Shown one piece after another: positions 8,552 through 16,735 of a stretch of 37,232 nt of DNA (position 1 is its first letter; every line of letters starts with the position of its first letter). The notes below the pieces were generated by a model that saw only the letters and a list, made by a program, of their open reading frames with translations, made no database searches and was not told where the DNA came from. This DNA comes from Dysgonomonas sp. 521. Its GTDB lineage: Bacteria > Bacteroidota > Bacteroidia > Bacteroidales > Dysgonomonadaceae. The translations under genes and the position numbers were made by a program. The stretch covers positions 9,612 to 46,843 of the forward strand of contig NZ_QVMO01000038.1 of assembly GCF_010501055.1 (NCBI RefSeq). The letters run 5' to 3'.

Positions 8552-8559
8552 CAAAGTTA
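8552..8559 (-). promoter_or_regulatory. -7 box immediately upstream of miaA
   Basis: Read leftward, TAACTTTG matches TAnnTTTG exactly and ends 5 bases before the miaA ATG (8546). If used, transcription would start at or next to the start codon, giving a leaderless or nearly leaderless mRNA. No clear TTTG is seen at the -33 position. Confidence 0.45.
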
Positions 8560-8661
8560 GGATGAAATTTATATTTTCGTCTATTGAATAATGTGTGATT
8601 TTAATAGATGTCCCAAAAAGGTATAATGCTCCATCCGCGCGAGTAGCGATGATACTACTTC

Positions 8662-9906
8662 TTACTCTTCTACAATATTCTTAAAATCAGACCATCCTGC
8701 CGTATTTTGATATTTTTCTTTCGAGCCTTTGGGCACATATACTGTACAACTATTCTTTATTTGAAAATCAACTATATTGGGAATAGTGAACGGTTTCGGG
8801 TTCTTTATGTGTATTTCCTTGAGACTGGTACAATGCGAAAATGCCGCAGTATCAATACTTTTCAGGCTGTTTGGCAATGTTACGTATTCGAGAGAAGTAC
8901 ACCAGCTAAAGGCAAAAGAGCCGAGCAATAACGTTCCTTCGGGAATATCTATGGACTGCAACAGAGGACAAGACGAGAATACACCTGTATTTAATGCCAA
9001 AAGGTTTTTGGGCAACAAAATTGATCTAAATTTACCGTCGGTTAAAGCATAAGGAGGCAACTCGTTTACCCCACTCCGAAATTGTATATCCGTGAGATCT
9101 AACTCTTCAAGCACAAGCATTTTTTTTAATACCGAAAAATCATATGTAGACATCCATCCGTTTATCTTCAGCTTTTTAGTGATATTGTATAACCCTTCCT
9201 GAAACAATATTCCGTCCAGATTATCGGCCCCGTTGGTTTCTATATAAGCCTCTATTTTACCCCATTTTCTGACATGTATATCTATGGATTTTCCTTGTGT
9301 TGTAATAGTAAATTTTCCGCTATTGCTTTCATCCCCCTTTCCGCGGACAGTAATCTTTCCATTTCCAAAGCCTTGTTCCTGATTCAGAGATAACCAGTCG
9401 GGTATATCCACCGCCTCCCAATAGGCATCCGCTTCTATCGAAAGTATAGGTCGAGTACCATTAGTGGTTATATCTATTTCTTGAGGCGAAACGGACAACT
9501 CCGTGGAATATTTAAATTTTTGCTTTGTTTTTACATATATCGGCTCAAGTCCCTGACCATCTGCATTCCACCTTACCACCAGATCTGTCTCGCGTTCTTT
9601 TCCTTCTTCATTGGGTAATACTTCAATGGTAACGCTCCTGCTTCCTACGCCATAAAATATCTTATTGGGCGAATAGTATCCATTGGGGTCGGAAAATTTA
9701 AATTTGCACCAGTCGACGGTAGATTCAACATCCCACATGATATAATTTTTGTGGGTTTTCACCTCAAAGGATTGCACACCCCCTTCGGCCTCGAATTCCA
9801 AAGTGGATACTTCTACCATAACTTTATCCACAGGGAATTCTTCTTTTTCGGAGCACGAAATAAAAACGGCGGACAGCAAGAAAATGCAGTATTGTAGCTT
9901 TTTCAT
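8662..9906 (-). CDS. Lipoprotein with BACON-like domains and BspA-type leucine-rich repeats
   Basis: The protein begins with a lipoprotein signal, MKKLQYCIFLLSAVFISC, with the lipidated Cys at residue 18 counted from the ATG at 9906. An in-frame ATG at 9915 adds three residues, but the signal peptide favours 9906. Residues 25-125 and 130-215 look like two BACON-type beta domains, each with a W near WDVESTVDWCKF or YWEAVDIPDWLSL and a following acidic loop. From about 270 to 375 are BspA-like leucine-rich repeats (LPKNLLALNTGVFSSCPLLQSIDIPEGT, ending in IHIKNP). It closes with CTVYVPKGSKEKYQNTAGWSDFKNI, typical of this repeat type. BACON and BspA proteins bind glycans or host proteins at the cell surface; the ligand here is unknown. 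It is transcribed leftward and is not obviously in an operon. Confidence 0.8.
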   Translation of the reverse strand: MKKLQYCIFLLSAVFISCSEKEEFPVDKVMVEVSTLEFEAEGGVQSFEVKTHKNYIMWDVESTVDWCKFKFSDPNGYYSPNKIFYGVGSRSVTIEVLPNEEGKERETDLVVRWNADGQGLEPIYVKTKQKFKYSTELSVSPQEIDITTNGTRPILSIEADAYWEAVDIPDWLSLNQEQGFGNGKITVRGKGDESNSGKFTITTQGKSIDIHVRKWGKIEAYIETNGADNLDGILFQEGLYNITKKLKINGWMSTYDFSVLKKMLVLEELDLTDIQFRSGVNELPPYALTDGKFRSILLPKNLLALNTGVFSSCPLLQSIDIPEGTLLLGSFAFSWCTSLEYVTLPNSLKSIDTAAFSHCTSLKEIHIKNPKPFTIPNIVDFQIKNSCTVYVPKGSKEKYQNTAGWSDFKNIVEE

Positions 9907-10202
9907 GGCATTCATGATTCAGAGTTTGTATCTTATATAGACAATTCTTTTTTTTAAAGGTTTAAATTACGAGTTAGAATTTAGTCTCTTGCCCGACATA
10001 GCAAAAGAATTTGCTAAGCGGTACACAGTTCGAAAGCTTTCGTGACACGTGATTTCTTTCTGTGAATAAAGGATAATTATTATACCTTACGGATATATTA
10101 ATTTATATAAATCAGAGGTAAATTACAAAACTTGGTTATCTTTACCCCAATTAATTATTTGTTCTTCTATAAGATAAGTGTGATTAGTTCAAAAAATCGC
10201 TT
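9907..10202. other. Divergent intergenic region with a perfect palindrome
   Basis: This stretch separates the leftward lipoprotein from rightward rsfS. CGAAAGCTTTCG at 10031-10042 is a perfect 12-bp palindrome, followed by CGTGACACGTGA. Either could be an operator for one of the divergent genes. No gene or RNA was recognised. Confidence 0.4.
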
Positions 10203-10210
10203 TATATTTG
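10203..10210 (+). promoter_or_regulatory. -7 box for the rsfS-ftsH transcript
   Basis: TATATTTG matches the Bacteroidetes -7 consensus TAnnTTTG. It would start transcription near 10217 and give a leader of about 105 bases before rsfS. The -33 element is not clear. Confidence 0.5.
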
Positions 10211-10323
10211 TAGCTTGAATCAAAAAGAGACCCTATAAATTAACGAACGTTTTTAAGTAACAGAGGGGCATGGCTCAGTTTTTTATGTTATGCCGGGTTG
10301 CAAAAGACGACTAATGAAATTGA

Positions 10324-10680
10324 ATGAAAGAAGGAAAAAGCTTAGTAAACAATATTGTGGCTGCATGCCAGGAAAAGAAAGCTAGAAACATTGTCATTGT
10401 AGATATGACGGAACTACCCGGAACCATTTGCCAATACTTTGTCATTTGCGAAGGAAATACGCCTACACAAGTATCTGCGATATCAGACGAAATTGTCGAT
10501 TACCTCAAAAAGAAAAAAGAACGGCCTATTACGATTGACGGCTTACGTGAGAGCCGTTGGGTAGGTATAGATTATGGTACGGTTATTGTTCATGTATTCT
10601 TACCCGAATTGCGCGAGTTTTACAATATCGAGCATTTATGGGCAGATGCCAAGCTGGAATCTATTCCGGATATTTATTAA
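10324..10680 (+). CDS. rsfS: Ribosomal silencing factor RsfS
   Basis: RsfS (formerly DUF143/Iojap) binds ribosomal protein uL14 and blocks joining of the ribosomal subunits during starvation. The 118-residue length fits. Diagnostic segments are NIVIVDMTELPGTICQYFVICEGNTPTQVSAI (residues 20-51), GLRESRWVGIDYGTVIVHVFLPELREFYNIEHLWADA (residues 75-111), and a short C-terminal tail. The ATG at 10324 lies in a plain AT-rich context without a strong ribosome-binding site, as is usual in this phylum. The gene is 68 bp upstream of ftsH and probably shares its transcript. Confidence 0.93.
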   Translation: MKEGKSLVNNIVAACQEKKARNIVIVDMTELPGTICQYFVICEGNTPTQVSAISDEIVDYLKKKKERPITIDGLRESRWVGIDYGTVIVHVFLPELREFYNIEHLWADAKLESIPDIY

Positions 10681-10748
10681 CAACAAATAGTTATTGATGC
10701 TTGTTATAGTCAAGGAAAAACTAAGACACGCATTTGTAAAAAAACAAT

Positions 10749-12770
10749 ATGGATAGTTATAATAAGGGAGATAATAAGCCCAAAAACCCAAATACGAAAG
10801 GGCCTAAAATACCATTCAATCTTTATTGGGTATACCTGATTGTATTTGCTGCTATTATTGGCATGTATTTCTTCTCGGACAATACAGTGACAAAAGAGGT
10901 AGCATGGTCTGATTTTCAGGGCTATGTAAAAGGCAACAGTGTCAGCAAGATTATAGTAGACAGGAAAAACAGTACCCTGAAGGCCTTTGTAAGAGCCGAT
11001 TCGGTGAAAAGCGTTTTTAAGGGCGATGCCGAACGGGCGGGAACAAACCCTGCTATTGTGGTAAGGATTCCTTCCGCCGATAAGTTTGCTGATTTTTACG
11101 ATAAAGTACGCGCCGAATATAAATATGACATAGATGTAAGTTACGAAGACAGTACCAACCCATTGGAAATACTGGTCGGCTTCCTGCCTGTTATCCTTAT
11201 TTTCGGTCTCTTCATATACATGATGCGCCGTATGTCCGGCGGTGGTTCCGGCGGTGGCGGAGGCGTTTTCAGTGTAGGGAAGTCGAAAGCCCAACTCTAT
11301 GATAAAGGCTCGGATCTGCGGGTCACATTCAAGGATGTGGCAGGGTTGTCGGAAGCCAAAGAAGAAATAGAAGAAATAGTAGAATTCCTGAAAAATCCAT
11401 CCCGCTATACCGAAATTGGTGGTAAAATACCGAAAGGCGCATTGCTGGTAGGCCCTCCGGGAACAGGTAAGACCCTCTTGGCAAAAGCCGTTGCAGGAGA
11501 AGCCAATGTTCCGTTTTTCTCTTTGTCGGGTTCCGACTTTGTGGAAATGTTTGTCGGGGTAGGGGCATCCCGTGTAAGGGACTTGTTTAAGCAAGCGAAG
11601 GAAAAATCGCCTTGTATTATCTTTATCGACGAGATTGACGCCATCGGACGTGCCCGTGGACGTAACCTGAATATGGGCTCTAATGATGAGCGTGAAAATA
11701 CATTGAACCAGTTGTTGACCGAAATGGACGGTTTTGGTACAAACAGCGGTATTATCATTCTTGCCGCTACCAACCGTGCTGATATTCTGGACAAAGCCTT
11801 GCTTCGTGCCGGACGTTTCGACCGTCAGATTACTGTCGATTTGCCGGATTTGAACGACAGGAAAGAGATATTTAAAGTACACCTTCGCCCTGTAAAAATA
11901 GATGACTCCGTTGATGTGGAGTTCCTTGCCCGCCAGACTCCGGGATTCTCGGGGGCTGATATAGCCAATGTGTGTAACGAGGCTGCATTGATAGCCGCCC
12001 GTAAGGGGAAAAAAGTGGTTCAGAAAGAGGATTTCACGAATGCCGTTGACCGTATAATCGGCGGCTTGGAGAAAAAGAATAAAGTAACTACTCTCGACGA
12101 ACGCAAAACGATTGCCATACACGAGGCAGGACATGCCACATTGAGTTGGTTCCTGCAATACGCTAATCCACTGGTGAAAGTAACCATCGTTCCCCGGGGC
12201 AAAGCACTTGGCGCCGCGTGGTATCTACCCGAAGAAAGGCAGATTACCACCAAAGAGCAAATGCTCGACGAAATGTGCGCGTTGCTTGGAGGACGTGCCG
12301 CCGAAGAAGTCTTTATCGGGAATATTTCATCCGGAGCGGCAAACGACCTGGAGAGGGTAACCAAACAGGCTTACGCCATGATATCGTATCTGGGTATGAG
12401 CGAAAAGATGCCAAATCTGAGCTACTATGATTCGTCCGGAGAAGGATATGGATTTACAAAACCATATAGTGAAGAAACAGCTTTGCTGATTGACCAGGAA
12501 GTTCAGGCTATGATTAATGAGCAGTATGAGCGGGCTAAAAAATTATTGAGCCAGCATGCTGACGGACATGGAAAACTAGCGAACCTGCTCATCACAGAAG
12601 AAGTTATCTTTGCCGATGACCTGAAAAAGGTATTTGGCGAACGTCAGTGGGTATCCCGTTCCGAAGAACTTATAAAGGAGACGGAAGAACTGCCTAAGGA
12701 TGTAGAAATAGAGATAAAAACAGGAGAAGATGCTCCCGGAATAGTAGCGGAAGAAGATCAGTCGGAATAA
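10749..12770 (+). CDS. ftsH: ATP-dependent zinc metalloprotease FtsH
   Basis: FtsH is a membrane-anchored AAA+ protease that degrades unassembled or misfolded membrane proteins and selected regulators. This 673-residue copy has two N-terminal membrane segments (about 20-41 and 138-157) flanking a periplasmic domain. A glycine-rich linker (SGGGSGGGGGVF) follows. Next come Walker A GPPGTGKT near 235, Walker B IIFIDEIDAIG near 290, the second region of homology (ATNRADILDKALLRAGRFDRQ), and zinc site HEAGH near 458. The acidic C-terminal tail (ETEELPKDVEIEIKTGEDAPG) is common in Bacteroidetes FtsH. It follows rsfS by 68 bp. In many Bacteroidales cdsA comes next, but here a 243-bp repeat starting 20 bp after the stop and a transglycosylase gene lie between. 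Confidence 0.97.
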   Translation: MDSYNKGDNKPKNPNTKGPKIPFNLYWVYLIVFAAIIGMYFFSDNTVTKEVAWSDFQGYVKGNSVSKIIVDRKNSTLKAFVRADSVKSVFKGDAERAGTNPAIVVRIPSADKFADFYDKVRAEYKYDIDVSYEDSTNPLEILVGFLPVILIFGLFIYMMRRMSGGGSGGGGGVFSVGKSKAQLYDKGSDLRVTFKDVAGLSEAKEEIEEIVEFLKNPSRYTEIGGKIPKGALLVGPPGTGKTLLAKAVAGEANVPFFSLSGSDFVEMFVGVGASRVRDLFKQAKEKSPCIIFIDEIDAIGRARGRNLNMGSNDERENTLNQLLTEMDGFGTNSGIIILAATNRADILDKALLRAGRFDRQITVDLPDLNDRKEIFKVHLRPVKIDDSVDVEFLARQTPGFSGADIANVCNEAALIAARKGKKVVQKEDFTNAVDRIIGGLEKKNKVTTLDERKTIAIHEAGHATLSWFLQYANPLVKVTIVPRGKALGAAWYLPEERQITTKEQMLDEMCALLGGRAAEEVFIGNISSGAANDLERVTKQAYAMISYLGMSEKMPNLSYYDSSGEGYGFTKPYSEETALLIDQEVQAMINEQYERAKKLLSQHADGHGKLANLLITEEVIFADDLKKVFGERQWVSRSEELIKETEELPKDVEIEIKTGEDAPGIVAEEDQSE

Positions 12771-12790
12771 CTTACTATTCTGATTTTTAT

Positions 12791-13033
12791 GCCAATCAGG
12801 ATTTGAGAAAAGGCTTGAAAAGCCAAATCTTCATAACCGCGGGTCATCGACCTGCGGAAAAAGGATGAGCAATACCAGCTGTCTGAAAGACAGGACGTAC
12901 TGTGTGTCCTGCCACTTCGGGCAGGGGGAGTGTAATTGCCCCTTGCTCCGTAAGCTACGCTGCGCTTGCATACGGTTATGAAGATTCTGCCTTTCAGGCA
13001 GGAGTTGAGCTGCCTTCAATCCCTGATTCGCAT
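12791..13033 (+). repeat. 243-bp hairpin-rich repeat, copy 1 (MITE-like)
   Basis: This element is repeated in inverted orientation at 31509-31751 with about 12 mismatches in 243 bp (about 95% identity) and no gaps. Its ends are imperfect inverted repeats (ATGCCAATCAGGATTTGA against ATGCGAATCAGGGATTGA). Inside are hairpins at both flanks (GGCTT-GAAA-AGCC type and TGCCTTTCAGGCA) and mirrored AATCTTCATAACCG / CGGTTATGAAGATT blocks. There are also CTGTC-TGAAA-GACAG and CCTGCC-ACTTC-GGGCAGG stems. The whole is roughly palindromic. A short open frame is shared by both copies but is most simply a by-product of the high identity. It begins 20 bp after ftsH. Confidence 0.85.
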
Positions 13034-13071
13034 TTTCTATAAATATTGACAGGTATATTAAATATAAAATA

Positions 13072-13079
13072 TATCTTTG
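13072..13079 (+). promoter_or_regulatory. -7 box for the lytic transglycosylase gene
   Basis: TATCTTTG fits TAnnTTTG and lies 38 bp beyond the end of the 243-bp repeat. An ATTG 23 bp upstream could be a stretched -33 element. It implies separate transcription of the downstream gene with a leader of roughly 170 bases. Confidence 0.4.
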
Positions 13080-13177
13080 CATGCAACGGACAATATTTAA
13101 AGATGTGTTTATTGCTGTAAATTTCTGATATTGTTGTGTTTACAAGATAACAAATAGGTCTGCCACCTTAGGGGAAT

Positions 13178-13199
13178 GGATGTGGTAATATCCGCATCC
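13178..13199 (+). promoter_or_regulatory. Hairpin in the transglycosylase leader
   Basis: GGATGTGG pairs with CCGCATCC (one G-T wobble) around a 6-base loop, 58 bp before the ATG at 13258. The following sequence is only weakly T-rich, so it is more likely a leader structure than a terminator. Confidence 0.35.
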
Positions 13200-13257
13200 T
13201 GTCTTTATTCTGGTTAGTTAACCAAGGGCGGGCTATTATATAAAATTGCAAAACACT

Positions 13258-15192
13258 ATGTCTGCAAAACTTACAGGGCTTATTATAGGTTGCACGCTAG
13301 CTGTAATGAGTCAAACAGGGATCAAAGGAATGAATAGCAATGTAGCGCCCGGAACTACATGGCCTATCGATCAGTGGAACTACAAGGAATATCTGCAAGA
13401 ACAGGAGTTGGATACCCAATCTGTTAAAGAACTCCCCTCCAAAAACGATAAAGTTTTAACTTTTTCCGATTCATTATATGTTGATCGCTTAAATGCTTTG
13501 TCGGTAGAGGTGGACCTGACGTATAACCCGGCTGTACGCGATCATATAGAGAGATATACGAAAAATGGCAGAAAGCAGGTAAGCAATCTGCTCGGTAAAG
13601 GCGAATACTATTTCCCTTTGTTCGAAGAAGTTCTGGATAAGGAAGGATTGCCTTCAGAATTGAAATACCTGCCTGTTATCGAATCAGCCTTAAACCCTGT
13701 AGCTCGTTCCAGAGCCGGGGCAACGGGGCTTTGGCAATTTATGCGTGGTACAGGGAAGTCATACGGGCTGGAAATAAACAATCTGGTAGACGAGCGTAGA
13801 GATCCGGTTAAATCAACCTATGCCGCCGTAAGATACCTGAAAGACCTCTATCGTACCTATCAGGACTGGTATCTGGTTATTGCCGCATACAATTGTGGCC
13901 CCGGAAATGTGAACAAGGCTATTTCCCGTAGTGGCGGAAAAACCGATTACTGGGATATATATGATTACCTTCCGAAAGAAACAAGGCGTTATGTCCCTGC
14001 ATTTATAGCTGCAACATATGTGATGAATTATCATAACGAACATGACATTAATTCGGCAGGCACAGATTATACTTTTCCGATGGAATCGGTAAAAATAAGC
14101 AAAAATATGCGCTTTCAGCATATTGCCAAGATTACGGATATGCCATTGGAAGATATACGTAGGTACAATCCCCAATTTAAAAAAGATATCATACCCGGAG
14201 GAGGTAAGGAATATAACTTAAATCTTCCTGTTGACAAAATACTGGCGCTTGCCGGTAATGATGGCGTTTCATATTCGGGAGAGACTCTTGCCTGTTACCG
14301 GATGACGGACAACGGGGTGGCGTCAGCATTCATGAAAAGTATGAGCCCACGGGTGGAAGCACGAAAAGTCACAGTATTATATAATATTATCAAGGGCGAT
14401 AATATATCTAAAGTGGCTAAGAAGAATAAAGTGACTGTAGCGGATTTGAAAAAGTGGAATAACCTGAAAAATAATAGGCTGAGAGCCGGAACGGCACTTA
14501 AAATACACAAAACGGAATATATAGAGGTTGCGCCGAAACTAAGGGAGCCGGAACTTTTAACTGTTTCTGTCGATACAGGCTCTAAAGTCAATGCATTGGA
14601 AAATTATCTGGATAGAATAGAGCAGGAAATTAATTCTCAAAGATTATTAAACGGATTGAAGGCTTCGGATGACATGAGGCTGTATTCCATTACCAATAAC
14701 ATCGATTTCAGGATAAGCATGCATACTTCTTCTAAGAAGAAAAATGTACTTGACCGTGCAGTTACTTTTGCAAATACAACTTATGCCTCAATTAAAGAAA
14801 AGGTTGATTCCCGAACCGATAAATCGGCTACGGATAATGAGCAGCAGGTTGAATTCTTCGCCCAAAATAATAAATCCGAGAATATCCCTGTGGCAGAAAA
14901 AGGTACGGAAACCAACAAGAATGCTGGTGACTATTCTTTGCTGATTGATAAAGATGATGACAGTGTAGATATTTATAGTAATATATTACTCAATGATGAT
15001 GCCAGAAAGGTATACCATACAGTGAAAATAGGAGAGACGATCACAAAAATAGCATCCTATTACAATGTATCCAAGAAGGATATTATCTTATGGAATAACC
15101 TTACTACAGGTATGGCAAAGATAAACCAGCGCTTACTCATCTATTTGCCTAAAAATGATAAACTGGCTGAACTATCCTTTGTGGAGAGATAA
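13258..15192 (+). CDS. mltD: LysM-containing lytic transglycosylase (MltD type)
   Basis: The protein cleaves the glycan strands of peptidoglycan between MurNAc and GlcNAc, forming anhydro ends. The SLT (GH23-type) domain spans about residues 100-265, with the catalytic Glu in PVIESALNP (about residue 142). GATGLWQFMRGTGKSYGL and AAYNCGPGNVNKAI follow. Two LysM peptidoglycan-binding domains are at about 360-410 (YNIIKGDNISKVAKKNKV) and near the C-terminus (HTVKIGETITKIASYYNVSKKDI). I start it at the ATG at 13258, which gives 644 residues. An in-frame TTG at 13246 is possible but adds only four residues before the hydrophobic signal region. The gene lies between ftsH and cdsA and has its own likely promoter. 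The symbol reflects family similarity only. Confidence 0.9.
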   Translation: MSAKLTGLIIGCTLAVMSQTGIKGMNSNVAPGTTWPIDQWNYKEYLQEQELDTQSVKELPSKNDKVLTFSDSLYVDRLNALSVEVDLTYNPAVRDHIERYTKNGRKQVSNLLGKGEYYFPLFEEVLDKEGLPSELKYLPVIESALNPVARSRAGATGLWQFMRGTGKSYGLEINNLVDERRDPVKSTYAAVRYLKDLYRTYQDWYLVIAAYNCGPGNVNKAISRSGGKTDYWDIYDYLPKETRRYVPAFIAATYVMNYHNEHDINSAGTDYTFPMESVKISKNMRFQHIAKITDMPLEDIRRYNPQFKKDIIPGGGKEYNLNLPVDKILALAGNDGVSYSGETLACYRMTDNGVASAFMKSMSPRVEARKVTVLYNIIKGDNISKVAKKNKVTVADLKKWNNLKNNRLRAGTALKIHKTEYIEVAPKLREPELLTVSVDTGSKVNALENYLDRIEQEINSQRLLNGLKASDDMRLYSITNNIDFRISMHTSSKKKNVLDRAVTFANTTYASIKEKVDSRTDKSATDNEQQVEFFAQNNKSENIPVAEKGTETNKNAGDYSLLIDKDDDSVDIYSNILLNDDARKVYHTVKIGETITKIASYYNVSKKDIILWNNLTTGMAKINQRLLIYLPKNDKLAELSFVER

Positions 15193-15299
15193 CTCTCGCG
15201 TACATTTATATTCCCTCTGGGAATGCATCATTTAGCAGAACAGGAACCGTATATTTTTCATTTGCCCTGTTATTACTTATAACTTAAAGGTATTTTTAC

Positions 15300-15307
15300 T
15301 ACTTTTG
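15300..15307 (+). promoter_or_regulatory. -7 box for cdsA
   Basis: TACTTTTG matches TAnnTTTG, 26 bp before the TTG start codon of cdsA. The -33 position shows no clear TTTG. An ATTCCC/GGGAAT hairpin at about 15211-15225 lies between the transglycosylase stop codon and this box. Confidence 0.4.
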
Positions 15308-15333
15308 CTTCAGAATAATAAAACCCTATTACC

Positions 15334-16170
15334 TTGAAGTTACCTAATATTGCTGTTCGTATTATTGCCGGAGCTGTATTTGTCAGCTTATTACTTGGGG
15401 GCATCCTTATCAATGAATATACTTACTACGTTATATTCTCGCTTATAACGGTATTTTCACTTTTCGAATTTTATGGGTTAATAGAGAAAGCCGCGAAGGT
15501 TCCGGTTGTACGCACATGGAATATAGTTGGCGGATTCTTCCTTTTTACCGGAAGTTTTTATTATTTTACAGATGGATCCTCCATATTGGCTTTTGTTCCG
15601 TATATCATTTACATATTGGTATTATTCATCAGTGAGCTGTATCTTAAACGTCCAAACCCTATCCAGTCGCTGGCTTATTCCATTTTAGGGCAAATCTATA
15701 TCGCCGTGCCGTATTCACTTACTAACTATCTTGTTTTCAGATATGAGCCCGGTAGCTATCACTATGTATATATTTTAGCCTTGCTGATATTTATATGGGT
15801 CAACGATTCCTTTGCATATCTTACCGGGATGGCTTTCGGCAAGCATCGTTTGTTTGAACGCATATCCCCTAAAAAATCATGGGAAGGCTTTATCGGTGGA
15901 ATGGTCGTTTCTATAGGATCATCATTGATTTTTGCACACTTCTTTACCAACCTGTCAGTTGCTGCATGGCTGGGATTTGCCACTGTAACCGTTGTATCCG
16001 GCACATGGGGCGACCTGTTCGAATCTCTTATTAAACGTACTTTGGGTGTAAAGGATTCAGGGAATATGATTCCGGGACATGGCGGTATCCTCGACCGCTT
16101 CGATAGCACTATACTGGCAATTCCTGCCGTATTCCTGTATTTAATACTGATAAGCCACTTTAGTATTTAA
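15334..16170 (+). CDS. cdsA: Phosphatidate cytidylyltransferase, TTG start
   Basis: CdsA makes CDP-diacylglycerol from phosphatidic acid and CTP at the inner membrane, the branch point for phospholipid synthesis. The 278-residue protein has about eight hydrophobic segments. The family signature lies near residues 225-257: SLIKRTLGVKDSGNMIPGHG, followed by GILDRFDS. The sequence SPKKSWEGFIGG near 180 is also typical. The start codon is TTG at 15334, because no ATG exists in frame before the first membrane segment and the N-terminus (KLPNIAVRIIAGAVF) aligns with the family. A terminator follows at 16235-16259. Confidence 0.93.
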   Translation: MKLPNIAVRIIAGAVFVSLLLGGILINEYTYYVIFSLITVFSLFEFYGLIEKAAKVPVVRTWNIVGGFFLFTGSFYYFTDGSSILAFVPYIIYILVLFISELYLKRPNPIQSLAYSILGQIYIAVPYSLTNYLVFRYEPGSYHYVYILALLIFIWVNDSFAYLTGMAFGKHRLFERISPKKSWEGFIGGMVVSIGSSLIFAHFFTNLSVAAWLGFATVTVVSGTWGDLFESLIKRTLGVKDSGNMIPGHGGILDRFDSTILAIPAVFLYLILISHFSI

Positions 16171-16234
16171 AGACCCCCGAAATCTTATCGAAATAAAGAT
16201 TTAAACCGTCTCTTATCCTTCCAAAATCTGTAAC

Positions 16235-16259
16235 TTGAAATAGATTATTTCAATTTTTG
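16235..16259 (+). terminator. Rho-independent terminator of cdsA
   Basis: TTGAAATA (16235-16242) pairs perfectly with TATTTCAA (16246-16253) across a 3-base loop, followed by TTTTTG. It lies 64 bp after the cdsA stop codon. The stem is AT-rich, so it may be weak. Confidence 0.55.
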
Positions 16260-16307
16260 TACTAACTTTACTATAACTTAATGGGATTGTAAATTAAATA
16301 CAACGAT

Positions 16308-16427
16308 ATGACAAAGAAAGTTCTGGCTGTAACTTTAGTAGCTGCTGTAGCCAGTGTTACAGTATATGCTTATATTCGGAAGAAGAAAAAGGAAAGGCGG
16401 AGGAATTTACCCGTAAGCTTCATTTGA
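16308..16427 (+). CDS. 39-residue putative single-pass membrane microprotein
   Basis: The open frame encodes a Lys-Lys start, a hydrophobic helix (VLAVTLVAAVASVTVYAYI, residues 5-23) and a strongly basic tail (RKKKKERRR) ending in NLPVSFI. This looks like an inner-membrane microprotein anchored by a single helix with a cytoplasmic basic end. No family is recognised. The ATG at 16308 follows an AT-rich leader, and the terminator at 16235-16259 separates it from cdsA. A TAACTTTA at about 16263-16270 resembles a -7 box with one mismatch. It could be spurious, but its composition is more protein-like than the surrounding DNA. It ends 3 bp before a decayed gene. Confidence 0.5.
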   Translation: MTKKVLAVTLVAAVASVTVYAYIRKKKKERRRNLPVSFI

Positions 16428-16430
16428 AAA

Positions 16431-16734
16431 TTGGCGGAAGATAAGCCAATATTGGTAAGGCTGGCAGCTATTGTCACGCAGCTATAATCGAAACGGATTG
16501 TAACAGTGTACAATATTGCTCAAAAACAGAAATAGTCTGTTATCTCTGGACAGATAAGAAGGCAGGAGAGCCGTATATCCTTTTGCCGAAGGGAAATATA
16601 TAAACCATCCCTTATTAGAGACAGGCAGCAGGTCGCGGGTGAAAATATTCAGGGCAGGCCCGAATCAGGATTTGCCTGTTCAGGTAATAGAGCAACTATT
16701 CGATGAAGCATTGAGGTTGTGTAAAAAGAAATAA
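16431..16734 (+). pseudogene. Frameshifted remnant of a DUF1801 (YdhG-like) protein
   Basis: Three frames carry consecutive pieces of one protein. Frame one (16431-16487) reads LAEDKPILVRLAAIVTQL then stops. Frame two (about 16520-16603) reads SKTEIVCYLWTDKKAGEPYI and on to a stop. Frame three (16579-16734) resumes with PFAEGKYINHPLLETGSRSR and VKIFRAGPNQDLPVQVIEQL, and ends in LCKKK. Together these follow the order and wording of small DUF1801-family proteins in Bacteroidetes (CYLWTDKK, PYI..EGK..HPLLE.GSRS..KIF, DLP...I). The second break falls in a run of four T near 16581, as if one T were lost. The segment between the first two pieces is too short and diverged, arguing for true decay rather than a single sequencing error. 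No function is expected now. Confidence 0.6.
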
Positions 16735-16735
16735 G

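Noticed and set aside
10710..12158. 482-codon open frame antisense to ftsH
   Set aside because: It lies wholly against a highly conserved gene, has Cys/Tyr/Phe-rich composition typical of antisense frames, and matches no family.
12831..13082. Open frame inside the 243-bp repeat (minus strand), with a matching one at 31523-31711
   Set aside because: Both copies encode nearly the same peptide, but the copies are about 95% identical at the DNA level and rich in hairpins. The peptide has no recognisable character, and the shared frame follows from repeat identity.
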